Origin: Cantharellus purpuraceus
Taxonomy: Eukaryota > Basidiomycota > Agaricomycetes > Cantharellales > Hydnaceae
DNA: 64,000 nt
Assembly (NCBI GenBank): GCA_025174535.1
Contig: JALBUN010000024.1
Location: 1-64,000, forward strand
Direction of reading: 5' to 3'
Shown: positions 24,401-35,699 of the stretch, in pieces
Layout: every line of letters begins with the position of its first letter
Position numbering within the stretch: the stretch's first letter is position 1
The notes under the pieces: model-generated
Databases searched by the model: none
What the model was told of the DNA's origin: nothing
The model's input: only the letters and a program-made list of their open reading frames with translations
Position numbers and translations under genes: made by a program

Positions 24401-26751
24401 ATCATGTTCTCAAACAGTAGTAGAGTTGGAATCTTGGAAGCTCGTGAGGAGGACAATGCATGCTATGGATGTGAGCACGCTTCTACCGATACCTCTATCT
24501 TTGGTTTTTCCATGGCTTGTTTAGTACGCATCTACATCTGGGATGGCCCATGTTAGTGATTATGCTTGTGAGTACGCTATGGGAAGCATGACTTTGAATG
24601 CAAGATGAACTCAAGTTGCAATGTCTCCACAAGCGATGGTGAGCGTATAATCTCATTGTCCTGCAATGGACATGCGCTGTGGTGTCAACACCAGAAGAAG
24701 GCTTGGCTTGGTCTTCTCATGACCATGTCTAGCCTGTTTGATTACCATGTTCAAGTCAGTGGCAACCCAGTATACAGTTCTCTGAAAGCACCACCATGGT
24801 GCGTATCACCTCCTTTTCTCCAAGTCTGACATTCACCGCACCCTGCTGCGACTGCCCACTTTACAGCCCAATGACGCCCACCAAACTCAAAGAAAAAGTG
24901 CATGGGGGTGTCATGCATACATAGCAACAGCGATGGCACAGGAAATCACCTACCAACAACCTTGGCCCGCCGCCCTGCTGTGGTATTCAGTTTCTTGAAT
25001 AACCATGTCTAACGCGATGGTCTGTCTGGAACTTTAATACTGTTCATCGTCAAATTCCACACGCACCTTGACTCGTCTACTGCACGACATATCAGGCGCG
25101 AGGACTTTTTATTTCTTCCTAAATGTCAGAGAACACGAGTCTTCCAAGCTTACTGGCCCTGGGTTCTTGAATCGTCCATTGGCAGCGCAGCTGATATATG
25201 GGAATATGCTTGGACCCACGGTGGCAGGGCCTGATTGTTGTCCGCATACGCGTCAGAGAAGCAATAGGGTAAGTGTGTCAAATGATGGCACTATCATGAC
25301 TCGGGGAAGAACAACCACCTGACATCTGCACAATCATGTGCATTTTTCACAGAGATATCATCACAGGCGTCAACATAATGTAGAGGTGGGTTGGGACCTG
25401 CGACATCAGCGACCCTTACAAGTAAGCTACAATGTGATAGCCCATCACTGGATATGCTGTCAACTGATGACGGAGACGTTGCAAATCCCTGCCAAGGATT
25501 ACGGCGAGGGAGAAGGAGGACATGACAGATGAATAGGAGGCCGAGGCATAGCCCCACATACTCATGAAAGGATGCTCTATTCACCTTCTTTTCCAGAGAA
25601 GTCAGAACCGGAGAAATCAGAAACTCAAACGGACTCGGAATCTCTTGACATCAGCCCAGGTTCATCCCTGGCTACAACAGTGCGCTGACAGACACTGTGG
25701 CAACATCCTAGCCCAATCTGTGATCTAAACATGATCTTGAGTCCTCAATTGATTCCGAGGTTTGTGGTTTTCTTTGGAGTGCAGATGTGGAAATTGCAGA
25801 GCACCCCTTGTGAGGCGCAAACTTTGTGAGCTTTGGCCATTGGGTTTGCATGTTTTTTTTTTTTTTTTTTTCACCTTGTGAAAGGCGCGATGGGAATTAC
25901 TGTAAAGGTGGCCTAGCCTCGTTTTCACCACTTCTGTGATTTGGGTGTCTCCGCTGGCTTACTTTAGTGCGCATTAAAGCCACGGGCCACAGCCACGGCA
26001 GCCGATAGCGTGTAGATCATGATGATCACTAACCCATCATACCGTCAACTTTGATCTACATTTGCGGATTACAGAATGGGGGTTGGAAGGCAAATTAATA
26101 TTCGGCACACCTAGCCGAAAGACGATCCGATTCAAAGTCCATCGGAGTCGGAGTCTCGATTAGTGATGAGTGCTTTCACGCAAGGTTCTGCAGCCAAGAT
26201 ACCTTTCAGGGTGAGCGCGAAATCAGGCATACATCTGTACAGGCGGAATAGATATCTGTGGTACAGTTACAGGGAAACACCGTTATCAAGGAGCTTTATA
26301 CATCATACTTCATGACTGATTGCGTCTGGCCGTCCCCTCTGCCGGCTTTCTGTCACGTATATGAGAGGCATTAATGACACCCTGTAATCAATATTTTGGG
26401 AACGTTCTGTATGCCTTGCTTGTTCTGTAAAGTCCGGTCATTTCACAGCGCTGGTAGGCGTTTACTTGACTGAGACATTTTTCTCCTTACGGTCTAACGT
26501 CGCTTTCGTAACAGGCCTAGAATTAGGTCTGAACAAAGGTTAATTGCATTGCAAATGGGAATATGTTGACGTATTTCTGATGTCAAGTGCCCAACGCGCT
26601 CAACGTCTTCGGCTATATCTTTGAAGCGTCGGATACAGCCGTGTTTTATCCCCGTGGGGTGTCAAGGTTCTTCAATTGCTCAGATAGGTCTTCACTGTAG
26701 AAAACCATCCAACATCGAGAACAGAAGTGGGAAATAGCTCTTGAACGTCAG
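24401..26751. other. Gene-poor intergenic region
   Basis: About 2.3 kb without a convincing coding signal on either strand. It holds a run of 19 T at 25853-25871, which would be a poly-A tail if a retroposed copy had landed on the minus strand, but no source gene was recognised. Confidence 0.45.
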
Positions 26752-28182
26752 ATGGCCAAGAACATCTTCTTTACTGGGTGAGTACCTGGTTGATGCAGAT
26801 ATCCCAACTACGGCATCTGACTTCCCGCTATAGTGCTACGGGATATATTGGTGGTGCAACGCTTGCACACTTATTGTCATCACCTTCGACGAAATCTTTT
26901 GCTTACTCCACTCTCGTACGAAACAAAGACAAAGCATCTCTGTTAGAATCGCTTGGCGTCCATCCAGTCATTGGTACTCTCGAAGATGCTGCAATTCTCT
27001 CGGAGGAAGCAGAGAAGGCTGACGTGGTAATTCACACCGCCAATTCTGCGGACCACATGTCTTCCTGTGAAGCCATACTAGAAGGGATGAAGAAAAGAAG
27101 TGACACACCAATCTTGATTATCATTGTGAGAGGTTACTCCCCTTTGTGTAGTCTTCGATTTCCAATACGCTGTAGACAGGTATAGGTGTATTGACCGATG
27201 ATGCACGCGGAGAGTATGGTATGTCATTTGTCAGATTCAAGAATGGATACTCACTTTCACCAGCCACGGACGTCATCTACTCCGACCTTGATACGGAGCG
27301 CATCAACGCAGTCCCAGACACGGCTCTTCATCGTGACGTAGAACTGCTTGTTCTTTCAGCCTCTCCCAAAGTCAAGACGCACATTATTTCACCTCCGACC
27401 ATATATGGGATAGCAGATCACGTACTTGTTCAAAAGGGCATCTCGAACTCGGCTTCCATCCAACTTCCTCAACTTATCCGTGTTAGCATTTCGCGCGGGC
27501 AGGCAGGCGTGGTCGGAAAAGGCTTGAATACGTGGGCTAACGCCCATATTAGCGAAGGTGCGTGCATACACGTTGAATCAATTTTCATAGAATCACACTT
27601 GAGTCAAGTTGCCTCTGCGGTCGCGACGGTGTTCGAGGCTGCACTTGCAGGAAAGACGGCCACCGGCCGTGAGGGGTACTACTTTTCAGGTTTGTGAAGA
27701 TTTATCGTGCTTGATGCTCAAATTTCAAGCCTCATTCATCCATAATAAGAATCCGGAGGTCAGTATTTCGAGATAGCTCTCAATCAGAAGACATTCGTTA
27801 ATCAGTGTGTAGAGTACGTGGCCATAGACATTTCCAGGGAGATAGCCCGTGCACTCCACGTTCACGGGATAGGAAAACCGGAGCCAACGACATTCACTGA
27901 AGAGGATGTTAAGAAGTACTCTGAAATGGTGTCTCAAACTATCGGCCGCTCAATATATCGTCACTGACTCTGTGGTTTCGTGAAATAGTTGTATTATTAT
28001 GGTACGAATGCTCGTTGCAGGTCGGATCGTACTCGTCAACTCGGATGGAAGACCACTCATACAAACGAGAACTTCCTGAAGAGCATTGGGTGCGTAGTGC
28101 ATACTGAGCGTAATACATAAATCATTGACACCTGTTTTGACGTAGCCCTGAGGTTGATTATATGCTGCAGCGTGGGAGTTGA
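26752..28182 (+). CDS. NAD(P)-binding epimerase/NmrA-like protein
   Basis: An extended short-chain dehydrogenase with the dinucleotide-binding motif FFTGATGYIGG at the N terminus, formed across the first intron. Exons 26752-26777, 26834-27132, 27180-27218, 27264-27557, 27609-27689, 27750-27928, 27989-28089 and 28146-28182 sum to 1056 nt (351 aa). Further family features are DVVIHTANSADH after strand 4, IISPPTIYG, and the C-terminal NARCRSDRTRQLGWK pattern common in basidiomycete paralogs of this group. All introns are 45-65 nt. Intron 2 needs the weaker donor GTTACT. The substrate is unknown. Families like this include isoflavone-reductase-like and NmrA-like redox proteins. Confidence 0.85.
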
Positions 28183-29780
28183 ATGTCGAAACCGTGGGTA
28201 TAACTTTTCAAAATGATATGTGACCTGCCTGCGAAGAGAATCTGGATGGGCAGATTGTACAGTATTCATGGTTTCTAACTTGCCCGCATCATGACGTTTT
28301 GTGCCATACAAGGTATCTGAGTGCTCCTTGGATCTATAAATTTATATGCAGCAGGTGGACGGCATTCCCCTGGACACAGATCCCAAAGAGGAAGCCAAGA
28401 TAAAACGTGCAAAACGGTCCCTCTTTTAATTACACAAATCATGCCAATCAATGATCTCTTTCGTCTTACTTTGTCACATCCAGCTAAGTATCCAGCACTA
28501 CTTCAGGGTATCAGTGTGCCGGGATCACTTAATTAATGGTGAGGCTGTATGCGATTGTGGTCAATAGTAAACCTCTCAACATCTCTCAGCTCTGGTTCCC
28601 TCTGATCTACGTCATCACTGTATCGTGCGAGTTTACAGATGCTTTGTGCCCTCAGCACGAAAGTGAAGACGTGAATCCGTCACCAGCACTTCAAGCTCGT
28701 CCTGCCTTTCATCAGCTTTGCCAGCTGGTTAACCCTGAACCTTTGCGACTTATTCGCCCCGTTGAAATTAATGTGAATTAAACAGGCACTTGCTGACACA
28801 ATGCTTTCTTCAGTTCCTAAACTCTGGCAAGGACATTATATCTATACAGCAGCGTTTTCCTGTTAGGTGTGATACATGACCAGGGAAGCATAACAAAACA
28901 AGCATCGTCAAGACCAGGTGGGAAAAGGGGCTCCATCACAGAGATGGAATCAAGAACGCAGAGATGAGAGTTGATAAAGAAAAGTTCAAAAAAAGAAAGA
29001 AAATATAACTATACCCTCGACACAGTCGAACAAGGAACGGGTACAAAAATGTAAGATAGTCATCTCAGCAGAGGTAAAAAGCCCTAGCGTTGAGGGGAGG
29101 AGTGTCTAGACGTGTGCGACGGAAATGTGTGCATTACGCCATGACCCAATGCCTAACGGCTTGACATCCGCCTACATCCGGATGCAAAAGAACTGTAGCA
29201 AGCCAATGCTGAAGACGACGTCGACGGCGTTCGAGGAATGTAGGTCGATAGCGGGCTGGTCCAGAGGGTTATATGAGATGATGGTAGTTTGGCTGTAATT
29301 TAATCAGGCACCGTACCTAGCGGTGACTTTGGAGGAAGGGAGGGAATGTTGTGTAGTAACGCTCGCTGTGGATGTTACAATAAGAATGTTGCTGAATACG
29401 GGAAACTTTATGTACAACGTACTGGTAATGTGCGGCGAAGGGATAGTGAGAGTTGCTCGAAATCGCTATACCGCTTGAGGATGTGAAAGGTTGTTCCCTG
29501 GAGTAACTTCAGATCAGAAACATCACAAATTTCCTATATCCAACGCACCTCTTTCGTCAGCACTGCGCAGTCATAAACTATCGAAGGAAAAAAAAGCAGA
29601 CAAACAGGCATCACAACTCCTCCCATTGCTCATACATATTTCAACACTCACCGACATACGCTCCTCCCAATTTATCTCCCACGCTCGTCCACCCACCAAT
29701 CTTTACATCCCTCGTAAACCCGGTGCTTTCTCCTGACCCATTTCCTACCCATATGTCCCCCGACACAAGCGACCGCGAGT
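28183..29780. other. Intergenic region
   Basis: About 1.6 kb between the epimerase-like gene and the possible membrane protein. It contains an A-rich stretch near 28970-29010. No coding, RNA or repeat signal was recognised. Confidence 0.45.
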
Positions 29781-30170
29781 CTATGGTTGTTGGAGATTTA
29801 CACCGTGGAGCGGCAGCCTACCAAGCCAAACCAAGCAAAGCATGTACATGAGCAGAATTGCATACACAACGCCAAAGCACTCAACACGCACCCCAAAAGC
29901 CTGCTGATCAAACTCGTCATAAAACGCAGACTCTTCCTCAACATCGACCCTATCCTGGGGAATTACGACGAGGAGTCCCTTAGCATGCGCGAACGGGTGC
30001 GAGGGTGTTACATTCGCTGTGGAGTCAGGTGCAGACGCTGATAATGATGTAGACGTTGCTGTAGACGATTCGAACGTCGACAGTATCCGAGAATCATGCA
30101 TGCCAGCAGATGGGAGGGACAGGAAAGAAATGGAAGTGCGAGTCTCCGTCTCTTTTTTGTGGCCTGACAC
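29781..30170 (-). CDS. Possible C-terminal exon of a small membrane protein, unknown
   Basis: An open stretch of about 127 codons ending TAA/TGA-side at 29781, without its own ATG. It begins just after a good acceptor (TGTCAG), so it may be a last exon. The N-terminal half is Ser/Thr-rich and the C-terminal half has an acidic patch (VDVEEESAFYDEFDQ) and one hydrophobic helix (VVYAILLMYMLCLVWLG). Upstream exons could not be fixed. It could be spurious. Confidence 0.3.
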   Translation of the reverse strand: MSGHKKETETRTSISFLSLPSAGMHDSRILSTFESSTATSTSLSASAPDSTANVTPSHPFAHAKGLLVVIPQDRVDVEEESAFYDEFDQQAFGVRVECFGVVYAILLMYMLCLVWLGRLPLHGVNLQQP

Positions 30171-31115
30171 AATTTGAAGGGCGTTACGCGCTTATGTAAA
30201 CACGCAGCATTGGGCGGCAACATTGTAATCCACGGGGTTCGGCACCGGTTCCGTGTCTCCGCTTTCCCCAGAACGCTGTGCAATGTAGTGGAAGCAATTC
30301 GGCGTTCTAATTCACTCTCAAATCTAGTATACAACTCTCCAACTATACAGTGCCCAGGCTTCAATTTCCGCATTCCACGATCTACTCTCGAACTCTTCTA
30401 GAAATGCATACCCTCTCACGCTCTCCCTGTTGGAAAAAGTATTCACGGCCGGACGCAATACTCTCAAGATATCACAATCCAAAGCGCGACTGATTGCCAC
30501 ATTCAGACGTCGTCTTGTGAAAAGGAACGGTATACTGCCGCGATGTGTATGCGAGAACAGGCAAATGACGAATGACGCCTTGGAACATATAACAATGTGT
30601 TTAGTAGGGGGTATTTGTTATTGGCTCTGGCGTATGCCGGGAAGAACTGGTAGACCGTGGGAACTTAATAGTAAAGAACACGTCCACTCCTACCCACAAT
30701 ACGCCGCGCCTCGCCTCACATGGCTGTCATCCCGCCTGAGCTGTTCTACGGCTCCTCTACCCCTTCTATCACACCCCCCCTCCATTGTTATTCACCGGCT
30801 GACCCGACTTTCATTTGGACCCACAAACTTACCTCTCTCTCACCGCCTCGGTTACCACAACCAGCCTCCCTTCTGTTCAAAAACCTTCACGCAAGCCACG
30901 TGAAGAGTTTTCCATATGCGACCTCGATCAACTGCTCAGCGCAGTGATTGAGGTCTATATCACGTCCCTGTCACGTGCAGAGCACCTGTGAGAATTATTA
31001 GTGAATTGTGCATCCCTGCCTACCGACCAATGATGGATTGTTTGTTTCAGAGCGACACAGGTTCGTGCGGGAAACTCAAGTATAAAATGTATACATCAAG
31101 ACATCCATCCTTACC
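30171..31115. other. Intergenic region upstream of the methyltransferase gene
   Basis: About 945 bp. A plus-strand frame at 30430-30903 lacks any family resemblance and is probably chance. A TATA-like AAGTATAAAATG lies at about 31078-31089, some 30 bp before the methyltransferase ATG, and is a good promoter candidate. Confidence 0.5.
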
Positions 31116-31914
31116 ATGCTGCTGCCGCTGCCACTAGTCAAAGTCGCCCTACTTCTGTTTGCAGCCAAAGCTCAACACGTGGCCACGACACCACCAAATC
31201 CACCACCTACCAAGGGAGACAGATTACTCGAGAAGAGGAGTCTCTTCGAGAAATTTCCTCGCCATGCAGCCATTTCCAAACAGGTTCGTATCGTATATAA
31301 AACCACACAAGCAAAAAAAAGTTACCGATCTTTTAACACGAATCTAGGTGGTAGTCATCACGCTCATTATAGCTGAATGTACAATGCTTCTGGGATTATA
31401 CTTCTCGACCACACAGACTTCCCGCATCCTCTCCGCAATCTGCCCAAGCAGTTCCACCACTGGCATTCCATCCCTCTCCACTCTTTCCACCCTCTCTCCT
31501 CAGTTTATCATCGGCCTCTCACTCATGTACACTTCCGCTCTCATCCGCGCCTGGTGCTACAAGACCCTTGGCACACTTTTCACGTTCGAAATCACTATTC
31601 GGCAGGAGCACAAGCTCATCACATCGGGTCCCTACGCGTTCGTGCGCCACCCAGGGTACACCGCCAGCGTTGCTATGATATTCGGCGCGGCAATGGCGGT
31701 ATTCGACGCGCACGGATTTGTGCAGCAGTGTGGTGTGATGGATACCAATGCACGCTGGGCGCTCATTCCATGGCTTGGAATCCTCGTATATTCTGTCCTG
31801 TCGTTGTTGGGTAGGGGGAGTGTGGAGGATGATAGGCTTAGGAAGCAGTTTGGAGTGAGTTGGGAAGGGTATAGGCGGGAGGTGCCGTGTAGATTTATTC
31901 CAGGTGTTATTTGA
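31116..31914 (+). CDS. Isoprenylcysteine carboxyl methyltransferase-like protein
   Basis: An ICMT/PEMT-type membrane methyltransferase, which methylates the C-terminal prenylated cysteine of CAAX proteins in the ER (family role). Exons 31116-31283 and 31348-31914 sum to 735 nt (244 aa). Several membrane helices are seen: LPLPLVKVALLLFAA, VVVITLIIAECTMLLGLYF, FIIGLSLMYTSALIRAW and IPWLGILVYSVLSLLG. The conserved C-terminal half has GPYAFVRHPGYTA, with the RHPxY motif that binds the cofactor, and a closing segment DDRLRKQFGVSWEGYRRE with the conserved Glu/Arg pattern. Basidiomycetes carry several such paralogs, so it may not be the main STE14 orthologue. Confidence 0.85.
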
Positions 31915-32593
31915 AGGAACATGTAGGTAGATTCCTCATAACGCATAATACATCATAGTCCACAGACTGGCAGGACAAAGCCGTCCTACCTCAGCTGTTA
32001 TCTGTGCTTCACTAGACATCCATCAGCGATTGCTCTGAACCTGCACTGTGTTCGAAGACTGGTGGAAATCGGTTAAGGACGACTCTTCTATAGTAAAGCC
32101 TGAGACGAGGAGATCGGGGACCCAACAGCGAACTCCGTTGGCAATGGCGAAGTCACAACGTGCTGACACCGTTGGTGGTTTATAAAGTGATGCAATATTC
32201 TGTAAATGGCTGGAAAATCACTTCCTAAATCTACTAGTACATCTTCAAGCCGCTAGACTGTGTGCCACTGCTACTACTCAAATTTGTTCTCATCCCAACC
32301 GATGCCCATGATGATGGCCTGCAGCCGCCTCCCCCCCAAGTAGCATCAGTTGCTCAAGTGAGGAAATTTCATGGAAACTCCCTCGTCGCTTGACAGAATG
32401 AATGCTCATACTTGTCTTCGGCGACAATATTACACCATGGAAGTTGGTCTGATGCTATCTAGGCGGTGGGCATCGCGGTCTTGTTGACTGAATAAACAAT
32501 GCTCTTGAGACCTTCCTTCCCGATCACGCAGAGTTCCCATATCCCATCCACCATATACCCAGGGAGAAGCATGAATAGGGAGCAGCTTGAACA
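31915..32593. other. Intergenic region before the transposon block
   Basis: About 680 bp without a recognisable gene, marking the transition from host genes to retrotransposon fragments. Confidence 0.45.
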
Positions 32594-33330
32594 ATGGCCT
32601 CCCATCCCTTTCCACCCTCACCTCCCTCTTTTCAATCTCAGCATCTCACCATTGTACATCATATGCTACAATGGCTGAAGATGAATAATCTTCTTGGGCC
32701 ATCAAGTACAAAGTTTCAACTATTGTACTTAGGCACTCACCTTAAAGGTGAGGCCCAGGAATGGTTCTACAGAAATGTAGAACACTATGACAGGGCAGTC
32801 CAAGACTGGACCCTGGAAACTGCAATCCAAGGATTGCAGTGTAAATTCCTACACACCCTGACACATCATCATGCATCAAATAAATTGGACTCTGCAACAC
32901 AGGGTCAAAGGACCATTTATGAATTAATGAACGACCTAGATAAGTATGTGGGCTGCATGATAATGCCACCAGATGCATACACATACAGGAAGAGGTTTGT
33001 AACTGCAATGTGTGAACCTCTGAGACAAGAAGTCCTCAAGAAGGGCTTCAATGCTGAGTTTAGCAGTATCAAGCAGTTGTATGAAACTGCTTGAATGATA
33101 GAGGAAGTGACATGATACCACCATGGTATGTGACACCCAGAGAACACAACTAATGTGTCCTCCTCAACCCATAGACCAGTAGTCAATAGAACTACTGGTA
33201 TGATGAATACAGGGAGTTGACCCATGCCCCATGGACATGTGTATATGGCTCCCAATACACACTCATGACAAACGAGTGCATCAAGGCCAGAACCCCATAG
33301 TGGAGGCTCCGGGTTCAATTACAACAATTA
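32594..33330 (+). pseudogene. Gypsy-type gag fragment
   Basis: The open frame 32594-33094 matches the retrotransposon gag capsid pattern: MNNLLGPSSTKFQLLYLGTH, then GEAQEWFYRNVEHYDR, then DWTLETAIQGLQCKF. After a stop at 33092-33094 the reading continues with further stops to a gag-tail-like segment (GGSGFNYNNYSFKGNY). No protease follows. It is joined to an unrelated-orientation fragment at about 33395. Confidence 0.75.
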
Positions 33331-33394
33331 CTCCTTTAAGGGTAATTACCAACTGAAGCCACCAGCACATGTGAGTGGTGATCAACAGACCCAG

Positions 33395-33552
33395 TGTAAT
33401 ATGCAACTTGTGTTGTGATGTGGGTGTGGAGTGTGTGTGGCCTACTGGTCCAACCCACCAACTTCAGTCCTGTGATTGTTGTTGGGGTTGGAAAGGAGGG
33501 TGTAGGATCAATGGCAAGTTTGGTCCCCAAAGTCAGAGTGTAAAGCCCTGAC
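33395..33552 (+). pseudogene. Fragment of the antisense Cys-cluster ORF
   Basis: The plus strand reads a Cys-rich block that matches the C-terminal block of the minus-strand ORF at 62482-63159: CCDVGVECVWPTGPTH, then SCDCC, then KGGCRINGKFGPQS, ending KP and a stop in both. It abuts an integrase fragment running the other way, the same convergent layout as at 61.9-62.5 kb. Confidence 0.7.
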
Positions 33553-33559
33553 CAGTGAT

Positions 33560-34330
33560 ACAAGGAGGGGTTAGTGACTGTTTAGTGAATCTGTTGACAA
33601 TCACAAGTATGGTGTCATATCTGAGTGATGGGGGGAGCTTCTCTATGAAATCCATGGAGATGGAGTTCCATGGTTGCTCTGGAACTGGAAGTTGCTTAAG
33701 TGTTCCATAGGGTTTGCAATTTTGGGTGCATACACATGGTACAAGAGTTACAGTAGTGTTGAATATACTCTCACATTTTTGGCCATACATAGTCTTGTTG
33801 GATTAATATGCAGTTTCCCCAAAATGGCCAGAGATCGGGTGATCATGATAGTACTGCAAAACTTGGAGTTTTATAAGGGCTGGAATTGGTCTGAAGTTTG
33901 GAGATGAAGTCAGAGTAATCCTCTGACCATATCAGGTCATTGGAGTCATCCATGAGTGCTAGCTCAAAGTAGTCCAGCATGGTGCCCTTGAGATAGGACA
34001 TGGTGAAAGTGACCTTCATCTGATCGGATGTAAAAGCATCAGGGTGGTCATGGAAGTTCAACTGGCATGGCACCGGGAACAGTTGGAGTTTGCATGGGTT
34101 GGAGCTGTCAAAGGGGTCAGTTTCCCAGACCTTGGTCTGGGATTTAGGAGCTTGTGGGGGATGGATGCTGCTGGTGAGCAGAGAGATGGCTTGCACCAGA
34201 TTTGGGGAGGGCAGGGTGTCATCCTCTTTGTCGACAGCCTCTATGTGGCCTGTTGGCTCTTCAATGACCTCGGGGATGGTGTTGATGCTGGGAGTGGGCA
34301 CCTCGACAGTTCATGCACATTCAGAATTGG
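33560..34330 (-). pseudogene. Gypsy gag and integrase fragments, internally deleted
   Basis: Minus strand. 34301-33843 is a gag-like frame (LFPVPCQLNFHDHPDAFTSD, MSYLKGTMLDYFELAL). It is followed by an integrase piece at 33790-33560 (KPYGTLKQLPVPEQPWNSIS, MDFIEKLPPSL), which matches the plus-strand pol at 60755-60890 almost exactly. Protease, RT and RNase H are missing, so gag was joined to integrase by an internal deletion. Confidence 0.75.
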
Positions 34331-34380
34331 CGGTGGATTTTGGCATTGGGGTAGAAGTGAGTACAGCAGTTTGAGTATAC

Positions 34381-34954
34381 TGTTACACACTAGGTCCAAT
34401 GGGGGGTTGGAACCTGGGTCAGAGTTTGGCGTTGGACTTGGAGTGAGTGTCAGGGGTGTCATGGGGGTTGGAATGGACTTGGCTTCAGCTTATGTGCTGT
34501 GCCCTCACTAATACCTGTGTCTGAGATTTTGGAGATGGAGTATGACTTAGATAGTTTGGATCAGACTTAGGAGCTAGGTGTGATTTGATATTTGAACTGG
34601 GGAATGAAGTCCCCAGTAGTAAAACTTAAGACATATTTGAAATTTAATAATAATTACTCCAGTGATGGGTTTCCAAGGCTGACAGCCTTATGTGAATATG
34701 TCTGAGTCCAATGGGGATGGATGTCTGGGTTCCTATGGTGATGCTGATGTGTCAATTGGAACTGGACATGGATGAGTGAGATCAATGGTGGCAATTGGAT
34801 GGATGAATGGAGATGTGATGGTTTCCAAATGGAGTATAGATTTCATATGCATGGGGATCTGGATTGGATGGGGATCTGGATGTTAATGAATGTAGTCATA
34901 ACACTCTGGTTTCAATCCCAAGGTTCAACCCCTCAATGGACCAAGTGTGTAACA
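34381..34954. repeat. Element E: 574-bp repeat with long inverted ends
   Basis: The left end TGTTACACACTAGGTCCAAT and the right end, read on the minus strand, TGTTACACACTTGGTCCATT are near-identical inverted repeats that continue for about 35 bp. Other copies are at 1976-2185 and 63775-64000. It lies just upstream of the gag fragment at 34301, where a 5' LTR would be, but no 5-bp target duplication was found. It has no ORF of its own. Confidence 0.6.
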
Positions 34955-35550
34955 GAGTGGCATAGCAAGTCTCAATTACATTGACTGTTTACTCAGCCAG
35001 ACCATTGATTGTGATTGCCCATTGTACAGGGTATGGCCACAGTGTTTGTAAATGAACAGTAGGTGGTGCATGTGAATATCTGCAAGTAAGGGCCAATTGA
35101 GGGTTTCATGATTATTCATTCTGCAGAGTATGTTATTGAAGTACCAAATAACAAGCTTGTTTCATTTCAGGACATCTTTCCCAACTCAAAGCCTGTATGC
35201 TAGCTAGCAAAACCAAGCTCATTTGCTTTCTTGTGACTCTATTTCTTAACCCTGATGAGTGAGAAACTTTGGGAACTAGCAGATGGCTGTATCCCCCCAC
35301 TCTCCTTCACATCCTTCTACTCTCCTAACCGATCACCTTGGGGGGCAAGGGGACATCATGCCACATGGAAGAGGGCAAGAGATAATGTCAGAATGTATTG
35401 CATCATGTGACATCTTTTTGACAGATTAACATGTCCCATACCTCACCGCAGACACATCATTCATGCCCAACTCAGATGGGAGTGATACCACGAGTTCATC
35501 ACCATGGCTTCATGGCTGCAGTTGAGCATCACTGTGTTGATAGAGCTGAT
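34955..35550. other. Region left of the Copia element
   Basis: About 600 bp holding a short plus frame from 35431. When the Copia element is ignored, this frame would run on past 48551 (DATR then WKQGC...), ending at a TGA about 60 bp in. It was not recognised as a known protein. Confidence 0.4.
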
Positions 35551-35555
35551 GCAAC

Positions 35556-35693
35556 TAACAACTTAGGCAGGTGGAGACTGGAGTTCAGCAGAAAGAGCGT
35601 GAACTCCAGTAAGCGCTAGAAAATTGTTTATGGCCTGCTGAGTCGTGGACCCATAGGAGTCCACATTGAGGGCGAGTCGTATGATCTTTGTCA
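35556..35693 (-). repeat. 3' LTR of the Copia element
   Basis: 138 bp; on the element strand it runs from TGACAAAGATCATACGAC to CTAAGTTGTTA. It matches the 5' LTR at 48408-48545 with only a few differences. The purine-rich GAGTGGGAG just before it is a likely polypurine tract. Confidence 0.9.
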
Positions 35694-35699
35694 CTCCCA

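Noticed and set aside
25853..25871. 19-T tract as the tail of a retroposed gene
   Set aside because: No upstream coding similarity or target duplication could be identified.
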